Shown: positions 1 to 7,265 of the stretch, in pieces
Layout: each line of letters starts with the position of its first letter
Position numbering within the stretch: the first letter of the stretch is position 1
NCBI RefSeq assembly: GCF_013284245.2
Contig: NZ_CP085876.1
Span: forward strand, 1,065,001 to 1,129,000
DNA: 64,000 nt
DNA from: Brevibacillus sp. DP1.3A
Lineage (GTDB): Bacteria > Bacillota > Bacilli > Brevibacillales > Brevibacillaceae
Direction of reading: 5' to 3'
The notes under the pieces: generated by a model
Database searches by the model: none
The model's input: the letters and a program-made list of their open reading frames with translations, nothing else
What the model was told of the DNA's origin: nothing
Made by a program: the position numbers and the translations under genes

Positions 1-214
1 GTACAACGATGCCCGTCTGGTGAAAGCCACCGAGCACGATTTCCCTTGGAATCAGGAAGAGCTGAAGAAAGCGTACAAGGTCGGCACCAAGTACGAGCTC
101 GTCGAGAAAATTTTCCGCGACAATCCAGATGGCTACACCAAGCTGCTCAATGCGGTCCGTGAAGTCAATGCAACCCAGACGGAAGAAGAAGCCATTGAAG
201 AAGCAAAAAACTAA
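1..214 (+). CDS. tail assembly chaperone, XkdN-like (5' end outside window)
   Basis: C-terminal 70 residues of a protein whose reading frame is open from base 2. It ends ...EEEAIEEAKN at a TAA. Position just upstream of the tape measure gene, small acidic C-terminus and the overlapping frameshift extension identify it as the tail assembly chaperone that coats the tape measure protein during tail assembly; XkdN is the PBSX equivalent. The start lies outside the window. The last codons contain a canonical slippery heptamer, so this is the shorter, zero-frame product of a chaperone pair. Confidence 0.75.
   Translation, partial: YNDARLVKATEHDFPWNQEELKKAYKVGTKYELVEKIFRDNPDGYTKLLNAVREVNATQTEEEAIEEAKN
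205..211 (+). promoter_or_regulatory. -1 programmed ribosomal frameshift site (A AAA AAC)
   Basis: Bases 205-211 read A AAA AAC, with the zero frame in codons 206-208 (AAA) and 209-211 (AAC), directly before the TAA at 212-214. This is a textbook bacterial slippery heptamer. Slipping back one base enters the frame that stays open to 378. A hairpin can form downstream at 226-252 (GGCG at 226-229 with CGCC at 249-252; GGC at 231-233 with GCC at 245-247, one A-G mismatch between), about 14 nt after the site. Confidence 0.75.
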
Positions 215-378
215 TCCGATCTGACGGCGAGGCCTGGCATATTTGCCGCGCCTTTTTAAAAGGCAGGGGCCGCCCGTCGGATCTACTCGAGTACGAAGTC
301 GATTTGTACAAGCAGAAGCTGTTTATTTTTGCTTGTCAGATGATTGAGGCAGAGGACGAGGAAAGAGCTGGGGGGTAG
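211..378 (+). CDS. frameshift extension of the tail assembly chaperone (GT-type product)
   Basis: In the -1 frame the sequence is open from the slippery site to a TAG at 376-378 and adds 55 residues beginning LIRSDGEAWHICRAF and ending MIEAEDEERAGG. It has no start codon of its own with a ribosome-binding site, fills the gap between chaperone and tape measure, and contains an aromatic core with an acidic tail (YEVDLYKQKLFIFACQM). This is the arrangement of gpG/gpGT-type chaperones, where a minority of ribosomes make the longer protein that links chaperone and tape measure. Too short to be listed by usual gene callers. Confidence 0.7.
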   Translation, partial: LIRSDGEAWHICRAFLKGRGRPSDLLEYEVDLYKQKLFIFACQMIEAEDEERAGG

Positions 379-445
379 GTCTCCCGGCTTTTTTCGGGTT
401 TTGCTGGGTGGAGAGAGACAGTAAGGAGAGACAGGGGGTGAAAGA

Positions 446-2923
446 ATGGCAACTGAAAAAGCGAGATTAAAAGAGGCTCGCAAGGAAATGAGCAATATGG
501 TCAAGGAGACCGAAAAGCTCACGAAGGCCATGGGCGAAACCAGTAAAGAGATGCAAAAGATGGCAAGAGAGTTCTCAGGTGGTATGTCCCAGATGCAACA
601 GGACATGCGAAAGCTGCGTGAGGAAACACAGAAACTGGACAAGGTGACTGCGAAGCCGAAGATTGAGTTCAAAGACATGATGAGCAAGCTGGGCGAAGTG
701 AAAAAAGAACTTGTCGGGCTTGGAGGCTTGGTTACAGGGGTAGCCTTGGGAGCTAGTATGGCGTCAGTAACAGACGAAGCGAAGTTAGTCGCTAGAGAGC
801 GTGCGTTATATGCTGCTAGCGGGAAATCCGAAGATAAAATCAGGGAATTTGAAGAGACTGCAAAACAAATGACCACGCTCAATCCATACATGAGCCTTTC
901 TAAGGCAATGGATCTTATTTCCAAAGGTGAGCTGGCCAATGCTGACAATGGTGCACAATACGCCAAGCAAGCAGCACTGCTCAATGTTACGACCAAATTT
1001 GCTCCAGATGACACCGTGAAGATGATGGCTGCGATGGGGGCATCTACTCAAACACAAAATGCAGAACAACTAGCGAATGCACTTCAGCATATGAGCAATA
1101 ATGGTGGGGCGAGTGTCAACCTCAAGTTCGTAGAGGCGATGGCGGAACTGAATGCTCAGAAGGGCAATTTCCTCAAAACACCTGAACAAATGGCGACGAG
1201 TTTTGAGGCCATGGGGAAGGTTTTGAATGATACAAAGTCATTTAGTATTCTACGCGAAGGTGCGCTGAAGCAGTTAACCGCTAAAGGAGCATTGACTAGC
1301 CAATTCCAGACCGAATATAAGAAACAAGGTATGAGCGTGGAAGAAGCAAAGACCAGAGCCGAAGAAGAGGCGAAAAGGTTAACAACAGCTCTCTCGACCG
1401 GAGATAAAGACGCTCAGAACATTGCCTTAGCAAAAGTACTGATGTCCACATCGTTGATGAAGAACGATCCGAAAAATCCAACTAAACAACAAGATATTAT
1501 GACGGCTTTAGTAGGCAGTGGCGGGGTGCAGTTATCGTCCAGCTTGGAAGAAATAAAGAAAATTGCTACAGGTGCGACTGGTTCGAAAGTGAATGCATCC
1601 GAGACACAGTTGGCTTATGATGCCGCTGTCAATAAGAATGAGTTCATGAAGATGATGCAAGCGCAAAACACAGCGAAGAATGCAGCAATGGACGCGGTCA
1701 CACAGATTGCTAGTGATTTGTCTGGAGTAGCTGTAACGATTTCGAATGTGACCGCGGGATTCTTTAACTGGTTTAACACTTGGTCCCCAGAGGCAAGGCT
1801 CGCTGCGGTTTATGTAGGCGGTGCTTTTGCAGCACTTTCTACGCTTGGTGTCATGCTTGCCAGTACAGTTACGTCCATGAAAGGTCTATTGACCACAACA
1901 CGAGATTTTTTCGGCAGAAAAAAAGAGAAATCTGCTTCCAACGAGAACTCATCGCTTGCCCCTAATAAAGGCAATTTGGGGGCAGGTGGGAACAAAGGCT
2001 GCTGCTGTTGTTGTGATGGCAAGACAACAATGAGACCTTCTTTTAAAAGTAAATCTAAGAAAAAAGGTGCTTCTGGTAGCTCTCAAGGAGGCAATAAGCC
2101 TAGTTCGGATACTGGGGGTGGGCTAGGAGAAGGGACCAAAGCTGACGGCAAGCGCCGAAACGCTTCTCCAACTGCTTCTACAGCAGGGCACACACCTGAT
2201 ACTGTTATTGGTGGTTCTCAACGCGAAACCGCCAAAACAGAAGAAAAAAGCAAGAACAGCGCCCCATCTACGTCTCCGGCAGGTAACCAACCTGGACCAG
2301 ATAGTGGCGGCAATCTAGCGGAGACTGGCAAAGCCGCAAGCAAGGGTGGCTGGAAAAGCATGCTCAAAGGAGGGCTCAGAAGGGTGCCTCTTCTCGGAAC
2401 TTTACTAGGCGTCACGGCTATTGCAGGTTCAGAGAACAAGTTGGATACTGCAGCACAAGTGGGAGCAGAAGCACTTGGTGGCTGGGGAGGGGCAGCAGCG
2501 GGAGCGGCTACAGGAGCAGCTATTGGTTCGGTGTTACCTGGGCTTGGCACAGCAATTGGTGGTGTCGTAGGTGGGGTGATTGGCGGTATGGGAGGATCGT
2601 TTGCGGGTGGAGCCTTATACGACGGGATCAAGTCGTGGTGGCAGGGCGAGACTCCTGCAAAATCTGCAACGATGCAACCACCAATACCAGCTGGTCCTCC
2701 TATTCCCAATCTCTCACCTGTAAGCAACGATCCAGTAAAATCGCAGCCTGTCTCTATCACCATTCCGCAAATTTCGATACCTTTACACGTACAGGGCGTG
2801 CTACAGGATATACCGACCATGCTGAAGATGCTCAGTGACCCGTCTGTCGCCCAACGCATCAAAGACATCATCGAACGCTCGCTGCTGGATGCACTAGAGA
2901 CGAGGGGAGGGGTAACGACATGA
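446..2923 (+). CDS. xkdO: phage tail tape measure protein, XkdO-like
   Basis: 825 residues, following a ribosome-binding site AGGGGG at 431-437. Residues about 1-75 are helical and rich in Lys, Glu and Met, as expected for a coiled rod. Residues about 420-470 are hydrophobic. A low-complexity Ser/Gly/Lys linker (about 495-640) includes a run of five Cys. Near 665-735 there is a long glycine-zipper membrane-like segment (GWGGAAAGAATGAAIG and onward). The C-terminal 60 residues are a Pro-rich stretch and an amphipathic end. Tape measure proteins set tail length and help DNA or particle entry. The protein is shorter than PBSX XkdO. Confidence 0.85.
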   Translation: MATEKARLKEARKEMSNMVKETEKLTKAMGETSKEMQKMAREFSGGMSQMQQDMRKLREETQKLDKVTAKPKIEFKDMMSKLGEVKKELVGLGGLVTGVALGASMASVTDEAKLVARERALYAASGKSEDKIREFEETAKQMTTLNPYMSLSKAMDLISKGELANADNGAQYAKQAALLNVTTKFAPDDTVKMMAAMGASTQTQNAEQLANALQHMSNNGGASVNLKFVEAMAELNAQKGNFLKTPEQMATSFEAMGKVLNDTKSFSILREGALKQLTAKGALTSQFQTEYKKQGMSVEEAKTRAEEEAKRLTTALSTGDKDAQNIALAKVLMSTSLMKNDPKNPTKQQDIMTALVGSGGVQLSSSLEEIKKIATGATGSKVNASETQLAYDAAVNKNEFMKMMQAQNTAKNAAMDAVTQIASDLSGVAVTISNVTAGFFNWFNTWSPEARLAAVYVGGAFAALSTLGVMLASTVTSMKGLLTTTRDFFGRKKEKSASNENSSLAPNKGNLGAGGNKGCCCCCDGKTTMRPSFKSKSKKKGASGSSQGGNKPSSDTGGGLGEGTKADGKRRNASPTASTAGHTPDTVIGGSQRETAKTEEKSKNSAPSTSPAGNQPGPDSGGNLAETGKAASKGGWKSMLKGGLRRVPLLGTLLGVTAIAGSENKLDTAAQVGAEALGGWGGAAAGAATGAAIGSVLPGLGTAIGGVVGGVIGGMGGSFAGGALYDGIKSWWQGETPAKSATMQPPIPAGPPIPNLSPVSNDPVKSQPVSITIPQISIPLHVQGVLQDIPTMLKMLSDPSVAQRIKDIIERSLLDALETRGGVTT

Positions 2924-3510
2924 TCCGTCTACAAGGAAAATATAGGCTGACGTTTCCGGTTACACCTGCGGAAATCCAGTTTCGTGGCTATGGCAACGAC
3001 ATCGAGAGTACAACATCAATCACGTTATTGTCCGGCAACCGCATCTCTTCCAGACGTCCAAAGTCCATTTCCTTTGACTTCGTATTACCCGGAGACAGTA
3101 CGGCTCCCTACGTCGAGGTACAGGGCTATCAAGGTCCCAGACAGTGGCTTGCTGGCTTGGATCGCTTAACGGGTTCAGAAGCACTTTTGACTATTGACGA
3201 ACTTGATCTGGCTTGGAATGTGCTCATTGGGCCATGCGACGGAAAATTTCTTGGAAAAAACGTCGATTTTCACGGCTCGATTGAGCTACCGTTGTTTGTC
3301 AAAGATGAATTCATTACGTGGAGCAATCAGACGCAGCTTCTATCCCCGGGTGCGGTCATCACTCGACAGCAGCCAGCTCGTCCGAATACGAGCGGGAAGG
3401 TAGCAAAGAAGACACAAAAGCAGCAAGCGGCCCCACGAATAGACAGCAAAAGATTGGAAGACAGGAAAAGAGAGATTAACGAAAAGCTAGAAAGAGAAAA
3501 CAGAATGTAA
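2920..3510 (+). CDS. xkdP: tail tube/baseplate connector, XkdP-like
   Basis: 196 residues. The ATG overlaps the tape-measure stop by 4 bases and is preceded by GAGGGGAGGGG. The N-terminal 140 residues are beta-rich with conserved-looking turns (PSISFDFVLPGD-like segment near residue 49), as in XkdP/gp53-like tail-hub proteins. No LysM domain is seen; the C-terminal 50 residues are instead a charged Lys/Gln/Arg helix. Identification rests on gene order between the tape measure and XkdQ as well as on sequence character. Confidence 0.65.
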   Translation: MIRLQGKYRLTFPVTPAEIQFRGYGNDIESTTSITLLSGNRISSRRPKSISFDFVLPGDSTAPYVEVQGYQGPRQWLAGLDRLTGSEALLTIDELDLAWNVLIGPCDGKFLGKNVDFHGSIELPLFVKDEFITWSNQTQLLSPGAVITRQQPARPNTSGKVAKKTQKQQAAPRIDSKRLEDRKREINEKLERENRM

Positions 3511-3525
3511 CGGAGGGCAGATGAA

Positions 3526-4479
3526 ATGAAAGTCATTTACGGAAAAGAACAGACCCGCTATGACCTGACCCCAGCCGTTACCGAGTTGTCCTGGTCCTCT
3601 GCCAGGGGACAAATCGCGCAAAATTGCGATGTGAGAATCAAGGAAGGCCCGCCGCTACAATCGGCGGGTTTTTTGATGCTCTTTGCAGGTGCAGAGCTAA
3701 AAGAATCCCAGCAGCTTTTTCATGGCCCGTTGGTTCGCTTTGATCGCGACGATCGGACAGGCGACTTATCCGCAACAGCATACGAGCTTGGCTGGTATTT
3801 GCAAAAAAACGAAATCTCCAGACTCAAGCTGGACGGAGACGCAGGGACAGAGCTTGCACGAATCATCAAGTCGGCAGGTATCAATTTTAGCTGCCCTTCC
3901 TTTGGTTTCACGATTAAGGAGAGAATCTCATCCCAATCATACACGTCTCTCTTTAGTTCGCTGACCGAGCAAGCTTATGAAAAGACAGGCATCCGCTATT
4001 TCGTGCAATACCAGCGTGACAAGCTGACGGTACTCCCCGAGGGGAAAAACAGTATCATCCCTATGTTCAAAGCGAGCCTGCTCACGAGCGGCTCAACGGG
4101 TGAGAGCATCGAGGATGTATACACCGTCGTGACAGCAGAACGCTACCGGGATGATCGAGTGGTAAGTAGTGCAACGAAATCTAACGATAATCTGGTCAAA
4201 CAACTCGGACGCATGCAAAAAATCATCGATGCAGGTGAAGACAAAAACGTAGCTGGATTGGCAGCTAAGCAACTCGCAGAGTTGTCCAAAATCCCCAAGA
4301 CACGCTCCATTTCGGTCAAGCACGAGGATGAAAATGCCGCTAGGTTACGTGCGGGCTGGCTCATCAAAATCATGGAAAAAGATAATAAAACCATCACGGA
4401 TTGGATCGTCACCAGTTGCCAAGCGCGCTGGCAAGGCGGTCAATACACAATGGATCTCCAATTGGAAAGGAGGACGTAA
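3526..4479 (+). CDS. xkdQ: baseplate hub protein, XkdQ-like
   Basis: 317 residues, ATG 8 bases after GGAGGG. The N-terminus (MKVIYGKEQTRYDLTPAVTELSWSSARGQ) and overall plan match the XkdQ/YqbQ family, which is related to the gpD/gp27 tail hub that caps the tube at the baseplate. The C-terminus ends in a conserved beta-rich module (DWIVTSCQARWQGGQYTMDLQLERR) typical of the family. It lies between XkdP and XkdR with tight spacing, so it is surely part of the same tail operon. Confidence 0.75.
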   Translation: MKVIYGKEQTRYDLTPAVTELSWSSARGQIAQNCDVRIKEGPPLQSAGFLMLFAGAELKESQQLFHGPLVRFDRDDRTGDLSATAYELGWYLQKNEISRLKLDGDAGTELARIIKSAGINFSCPSFGFTIKERISSQSYTSLFSSLTEQAYEKTGIRYFVQYQRDKLTVLPEGKNSIIPMFKASLLTSGSTGESIEDVYTVVTAERYRDDRVVSSATKSNDNLVKQLGRMQKIIDAGEDKNVAGLAAKQLAELSKIPKTRSISVKHEDENAARLRAGWLIKIMEKDNKTITDWIVTSCQARWQGGQYTMDLQLERRT

Positions 4480-4482
4480 GGG

Positions 4483-4731
4483 ATGCATTCAGTCATTGCA
4501 AAATTGCGAGGGCACGCACAGGACGGCATCGAGAATACGCAAGGGGAATTCGGCAAGCTTTTGTCGCTCTCACCCTTGTCTGTAAAGCTCGACGAGGACC
4601 CGACACCCTTGGAACCGTATGAGTTGTCGGCATTGCGTTCTGCCCAGTTAAAGCCAGAAGATGTGGGCAAAAAAGTAGCCCTGTTGCGATGCAACAACGA
4701 GCAATACCTCCTGCTTGGGGTGGTGGAGTAA
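4483..4731 (+). CDS. xkdR: XkdR-like baseplate protein (DUF2577)
   Basis: 82 residues starting three bases after the XkdQ stop. The sequence ends with GKKVALLRCNNEQYLLLGVVE, the short OB-like C-terminal strand pattern of the XkdR/YqbR DUF2577 family, which is thought to sit at the baseplate tip. It is a little shorter than PBSX XkdR. Its TAA overlaps the next ATG (TAATG at 4729-4733), indicating translational coupling. Confidence 0.7.
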   Translation: MHSVIAKLRGHAQDGIENTQGEFGKLLSLSPLSVKLDEDPTPLEPYELSALRSAQLKPEDVGKKVALLRCNNEQYLLLGVVE

Positions 4732-5165
4732 TGTTTCCAGAGCTGAACGGAGACGAAACACAACTGGTTCAATCTCCAGATAACCCAATTCCGTGGACAT
4801 ACAAATTCGACTGGACCACAAAACAATTGCAGCAAGGGCCAGATGGTCGCTATTTGCGGACGACCACCTATGCAGAGTACCTGGAAGAGACAGCAAAGAA
4901 AATCCTGAATACGCGTCGTTTCCGGTACGAGATTTACTCGGAAAGATACGGCGTAGACTTTCTATACGAGACAGGAAGGATGGGCTCGGGCATTTCGCTG
5001 CCAGCGATTAAGACGCAAGCACAAGAGGCGCTAGAGGCTCACAGTGAGGTTGAGCGTGCGGAAGTGGTAGACATTCGGTTTGAGAACAACCGGATCATTT
5101 TTTCGCTCGAAATTGAGGGCACGAGAGGGACAACTAGGACGGAGGTGAATACATGGCAACGTTAG
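4731..5165 (+). CDS. xkdS: XkdS-like baseplate protein (DUF2634)
   Basis: 144 residues from the ATG at 4731, which is coupled to the XkdR stop; a longer reading frame exists upstream but that start has no ribosome-binding site. The middle (TAKKILNTRRFRYEIYSERYGVDF) is the core of the DUF2634/gp25-like family. XkdS corresponds to the gp25-type wedge protein that nucleates the sheath at the baseplate in contractile tails, so this module is expected to be of contractile type. It overlaps XkdT by 13 bases. Confidence 0.75.
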   Translation: MFPELNGDETQLVQSPDNPIPWTYKFDWTTKQLQQGPDGRYLRTTTYAEYLEETAKKILNTRRFRYEIYSERYGVDFLYETGRMGSGISLPAIKTQAQEALEAHSEVERAEVVDIRFENNRIIFSLEIEGTRGTTRTEVNTWQR

Positions 5166-5968
5166 ACAAACCAGAAATGCCGATTCTCAGGGAAACCCCG
5201 GATCAGATTTATCAGCGGATGGCAAATCGGATGGCATTGATAGCGCAAAAGCGTGGAGAGACGCCACCAGCGACGGAAGAGGGAGAAATCTTTTATGACC
5301 TCGGCTATCCGATCGCAGAGGAAATCAGCGATCAGCAGCAGTTATTTGAGTACGGTTTTCTCCAGCGTTTTCTCCCCTGGGCGGATGGAGAGTTTTTAGA
5401 TGCAACAGGCGTATTCTTCGGCTTATCTCGCAATGAGGCGGAGACAGACGACGCATATCGGCAGCGCTTAATTGATCGAGCTCGTACAGAAGAGGGAGAC
5501 GGCAGACGCCAAGACTACGAGCGGTGGGCACGAAATGTAGATGGGGTAGGAGGAGCCGTTGCTATTGAGAAGACGCGGCATGATCTATCTATCGACGTGT
5601 ATATCACAGACCTGACAGGCAATCCTGCCGGGCAGGAACTGGCTACGAGTGTACGGACGAAACTGGAAGACAAACGAAGGGCCTTGCACGACTTGCAGGT
5701 ACTGCCAGCGAACGTTTATCCGGTGACTATCGCTGTAAAACTTGCTTTGCGACCAGATGCGGAATTCGAGAAGGTCAAAGACCAAATTACTACGCAAATC
5801 AAAACCTACCTAAAAGGGCGTTCTCAGATCGTGTACCAGCAGATAGGAGCGCTCTTTTTCGTGGATGGTGTAATAGACTTCTCAGGCTACACCTTAAACG
5901 GCGCGGAATTGAATTTGACGGTGCCTGCTGACTCTGTATCGACCCTAACCATGGCGGTGACAACATGA
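5153..5968 (+). CDS. xkdT: baseplate J family protein, XkdT-like
   Basis: 271 residues; ATG after GGAGGTGAATAC inside the end of XkdS. The sequence (E-G-E-I-F-Y-D-L near residue 43, then FLDATGVFFGLSRNEAETDDAYRQRL) is the signature part of the baseplate J/gp47 family, the wedge component that links hub and tail fibres. It is about 75 residues shorter than the PBSX homologue, mainly in the middle, with no sign of a frameshift. Its stop overlaps the XkdU ATG. Confidence 0.8.
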   Translation: MATLDKPEMPILRETPDQIYQRMANRMALIAQKRGETPPATEEGEIFYDLGYPIAEEISDQQQLFEYGFLQRFLPWADGEFLDATGVFFGLSRNEAETDDAYRQRLIDRARTEEGDGRRQDYERWARNVDGVGGAVAIEKTRHDLSIDVYITDLTGNPAGQELATSVRTKLEDKRRALHDLQVLPANVYPVTIAVKLALRPDAEFEKVKDQITTQIKTYLKGRSQIVYQQIGALFFVDGVIDFSGYTLNGAELNLTVPADSVSTLTMAVTT

Positions 5969-6537
5969 TTCCAGAACGCTATCGGCGGATGCTGCCGCCG
6001 CAATGGTACGAGAATGAAGTGGCGGAATATCACTTTGAAGGCTCAGGGACAGTTGTAGATGCTTTCAATTTGCAGCGTGAGGACATCTTACAGCAGTTTA
6101 GCCCATGGTCAGCTACCTGGGGGCTGGATGTCTGGGATTGGATTTATTTCGGAAGAAAGCAATTGCTTAGCGTGGAGGAACGGCGAAAGAATATCCAGCA
6201 AAAACACTGGTCGTATCTTGGATTTACCCCAAGCGTGCTGCGTGCAATTGGTTTGAGTTCCTCGTCATTCAAGCATGTCCAGATGGTCGAGGATTACGGC
6301 AAAAAGGTGATTCGGTACGTCTACCCGATTGAGGATCGATTCGATACAAAGAATGCAGTTCAAGCTGTTGAGAGAATCAGGCCAGTTCATTGTAATGGAG
6401 TCGCTTTTGAACCAGTTGTGTCGGAGAAGATCGTGCTGCGAGATGTCTTAGTGGTTGGGATTAAGGAGTACCACAAGGTCAGTGAATTTCGTGTAGGGAT
6501 GACACCAATCAAGCGTTACGAGGAGGTCGTGAAATGA
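5965..6537 (+). CDS. xkdU: XkdU/YmfQ-like tail protein (DUF2313)
   Basis: 190 residues, ATG overlapping the XkdT stop by 4 bases. The N-terminal part (RMLPPQWYENEVAEYHFEGSGTVVDAF and WGLDVWDWIYF) matches the DUF2313/YmfQ family found next to baseplate J in Mu-like and PBSX-like tails, where it joins the baseplate wedge to the fibre network. Coupled translation and position support the call. Confidence 0.7.
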   Translation: MIPERYRRMLPPQWYENEVAEYHFEGSGTVVDAFNLQREDILQQFSPWSATWGLDVWDWIYFGRKQLLSVEERRKNIQQKHWSYLGFTPSVLRAIGLSSSSFKHVQMVEDYGKKVIRYVYPIEDRFDTKNAVQAVERIRPVHCNGVAFEPVVSEKIVLRDVLVVGIKEYHKVSEFRVGMTPIKRYEEVVK

Positions 6538-6851
6538 TCTTGCCAAGCTATCTTCAAACCGTCCGGAATGACTTGCTGGCTAGGGTGTCGGGCGGCGACA
6601 TTTTGATAAACGGCTCAGTTTCAGTGCCTGTACAAGCTGTGGAGATTGCTTCGCATCCGATTGCAGGCATAAAAGACGGAATTACATTACAAGTATCTGC
6701 CCAACATGTCGCTAGCGTGCCAGTAATCACGAGTGCAAAGTTGAGGACCAGAACTGGAGCCGTCGTTGCTGAGAAGACAGGAAACATTGAAATGAACGGG
6801 GCGCAGATCATAAATTTATCCTTTGTTATCGAAGTGAGAGGAGGGGTGTAA
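6534..6851 (+). CDS. phage tail protein of unknown function
   Basis: 105 residues, ATG after GAGGAGGTCGTGAA and overlapping the XkdU stop. I do not recognise a family. The sequence is beta-rich with alternating Val/Ile, small and polar residues (GGDILINGSVSVPVQAVEIAS; LRTRTGAVVAEKTGNIEMNGAQIINLSF) and ends in GGV just before the next start, so it may be a small baseplate or fibre-base protein. Its place in PBSX-type operons is that of the tail-fibre segment (XkdV region). Confidence 0.6.
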   Translation: MILPSYLQTVRNDLLARVSGGDILINGSVSVPVQAVEIASHPIAGIKDGITLQVSAQHVASVPVITSAKLRTRTGAVVAEKTGNIEMNGAQIINLSFVIEVRGGV

Positions 6852-7124
6852 GTGTCCTATGTAGCGAAAACGGACTGGAAACACGATGATCCGGTTACCG
6901 AATACCACATTAACCGTTGGGAGCAGGGGATTGCAGATGCTTACGCGGAGCTGGCTGTGTTGAAAGCGGATGTCTCGAACCTGAAAGTGCGCGTGAATAC
7001 AATCGAATCTACATTGCCGGACGGATTCGTACACAACAATTTCAACGATGACCTGTCTACTATCAGCTTTATCAGGGTGATTCGGGGCTACTATAACGAA
7101 GCTCAGAGTCGGTTGGAGGTTTAG
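6852..7124 (+). CDS. small phage structural protein of unknown function
   Basis: 90 residues from a GTG preceded by AGAGGAGGGGTGTAA, directly after the previous stop. The N-terminus VSYVAKTDWKHDDPVTEYHINRWEQGI resembles the short attachment segment found at the start of many Bacillales tail-fibre proteins, followed by a short coiled coil (AYAELAVLKADVSNLKVRVNTIESTL). The C-terminus stops abruptly in a probable fibre region, and another frame continues for some 35 codons (see 7097-7219), so this may be a truncated fibre gene. Confidence 0.6.
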   Translation: MSYVAKTDWKHDDPVTEYHINRWEQGIADAYAELAVLKADVSNLKVRVNTIESTLPDGFVHNNFNDDLSTISFIRVIRGYYNEAQSRLEV

Positions 7125-7219
7125 ATGGTAGAAACGGGAATGGGGCGCAAGAACGGACATTTGCGGAAGAGCCAGCACCAATAACACATATGTCCCGGTT
7201 CCATCAGACACGATCATGA
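7097..7219 (+). pseudogene. possible frameshifted tail-fibre remnant
   Basis: In the -1 frame relative to the 6852-7124 gene, sequence from 7097 to a TGA at 7217-7219 is open and reads GGLDGRNGNGAQERTFAEEPAPITHMSRF, which looks like coding sequence (acidic and proline-containing, no start site). It could be the natural continuation of the preceding gene after a one-base indel, or chance. No other gene is visible between 7125 and 7265 except the AAGGAGGAG ribosome-binding site of the next gene. Confidence 0.3.
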
Positions 7220-7265
7220 GGCATACGATAGTCGTGCTAGAAAGAATTAATTAAGGAGGAGAACA

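Noticed and set aside
283..1014. Minus-strand 243-codon frame over the tape measure gene
   Set aside because: Composition mirrors the plus-strand gene and there is no ribosome-binding site; same for the 217-codon minus frame at 2218-2871.
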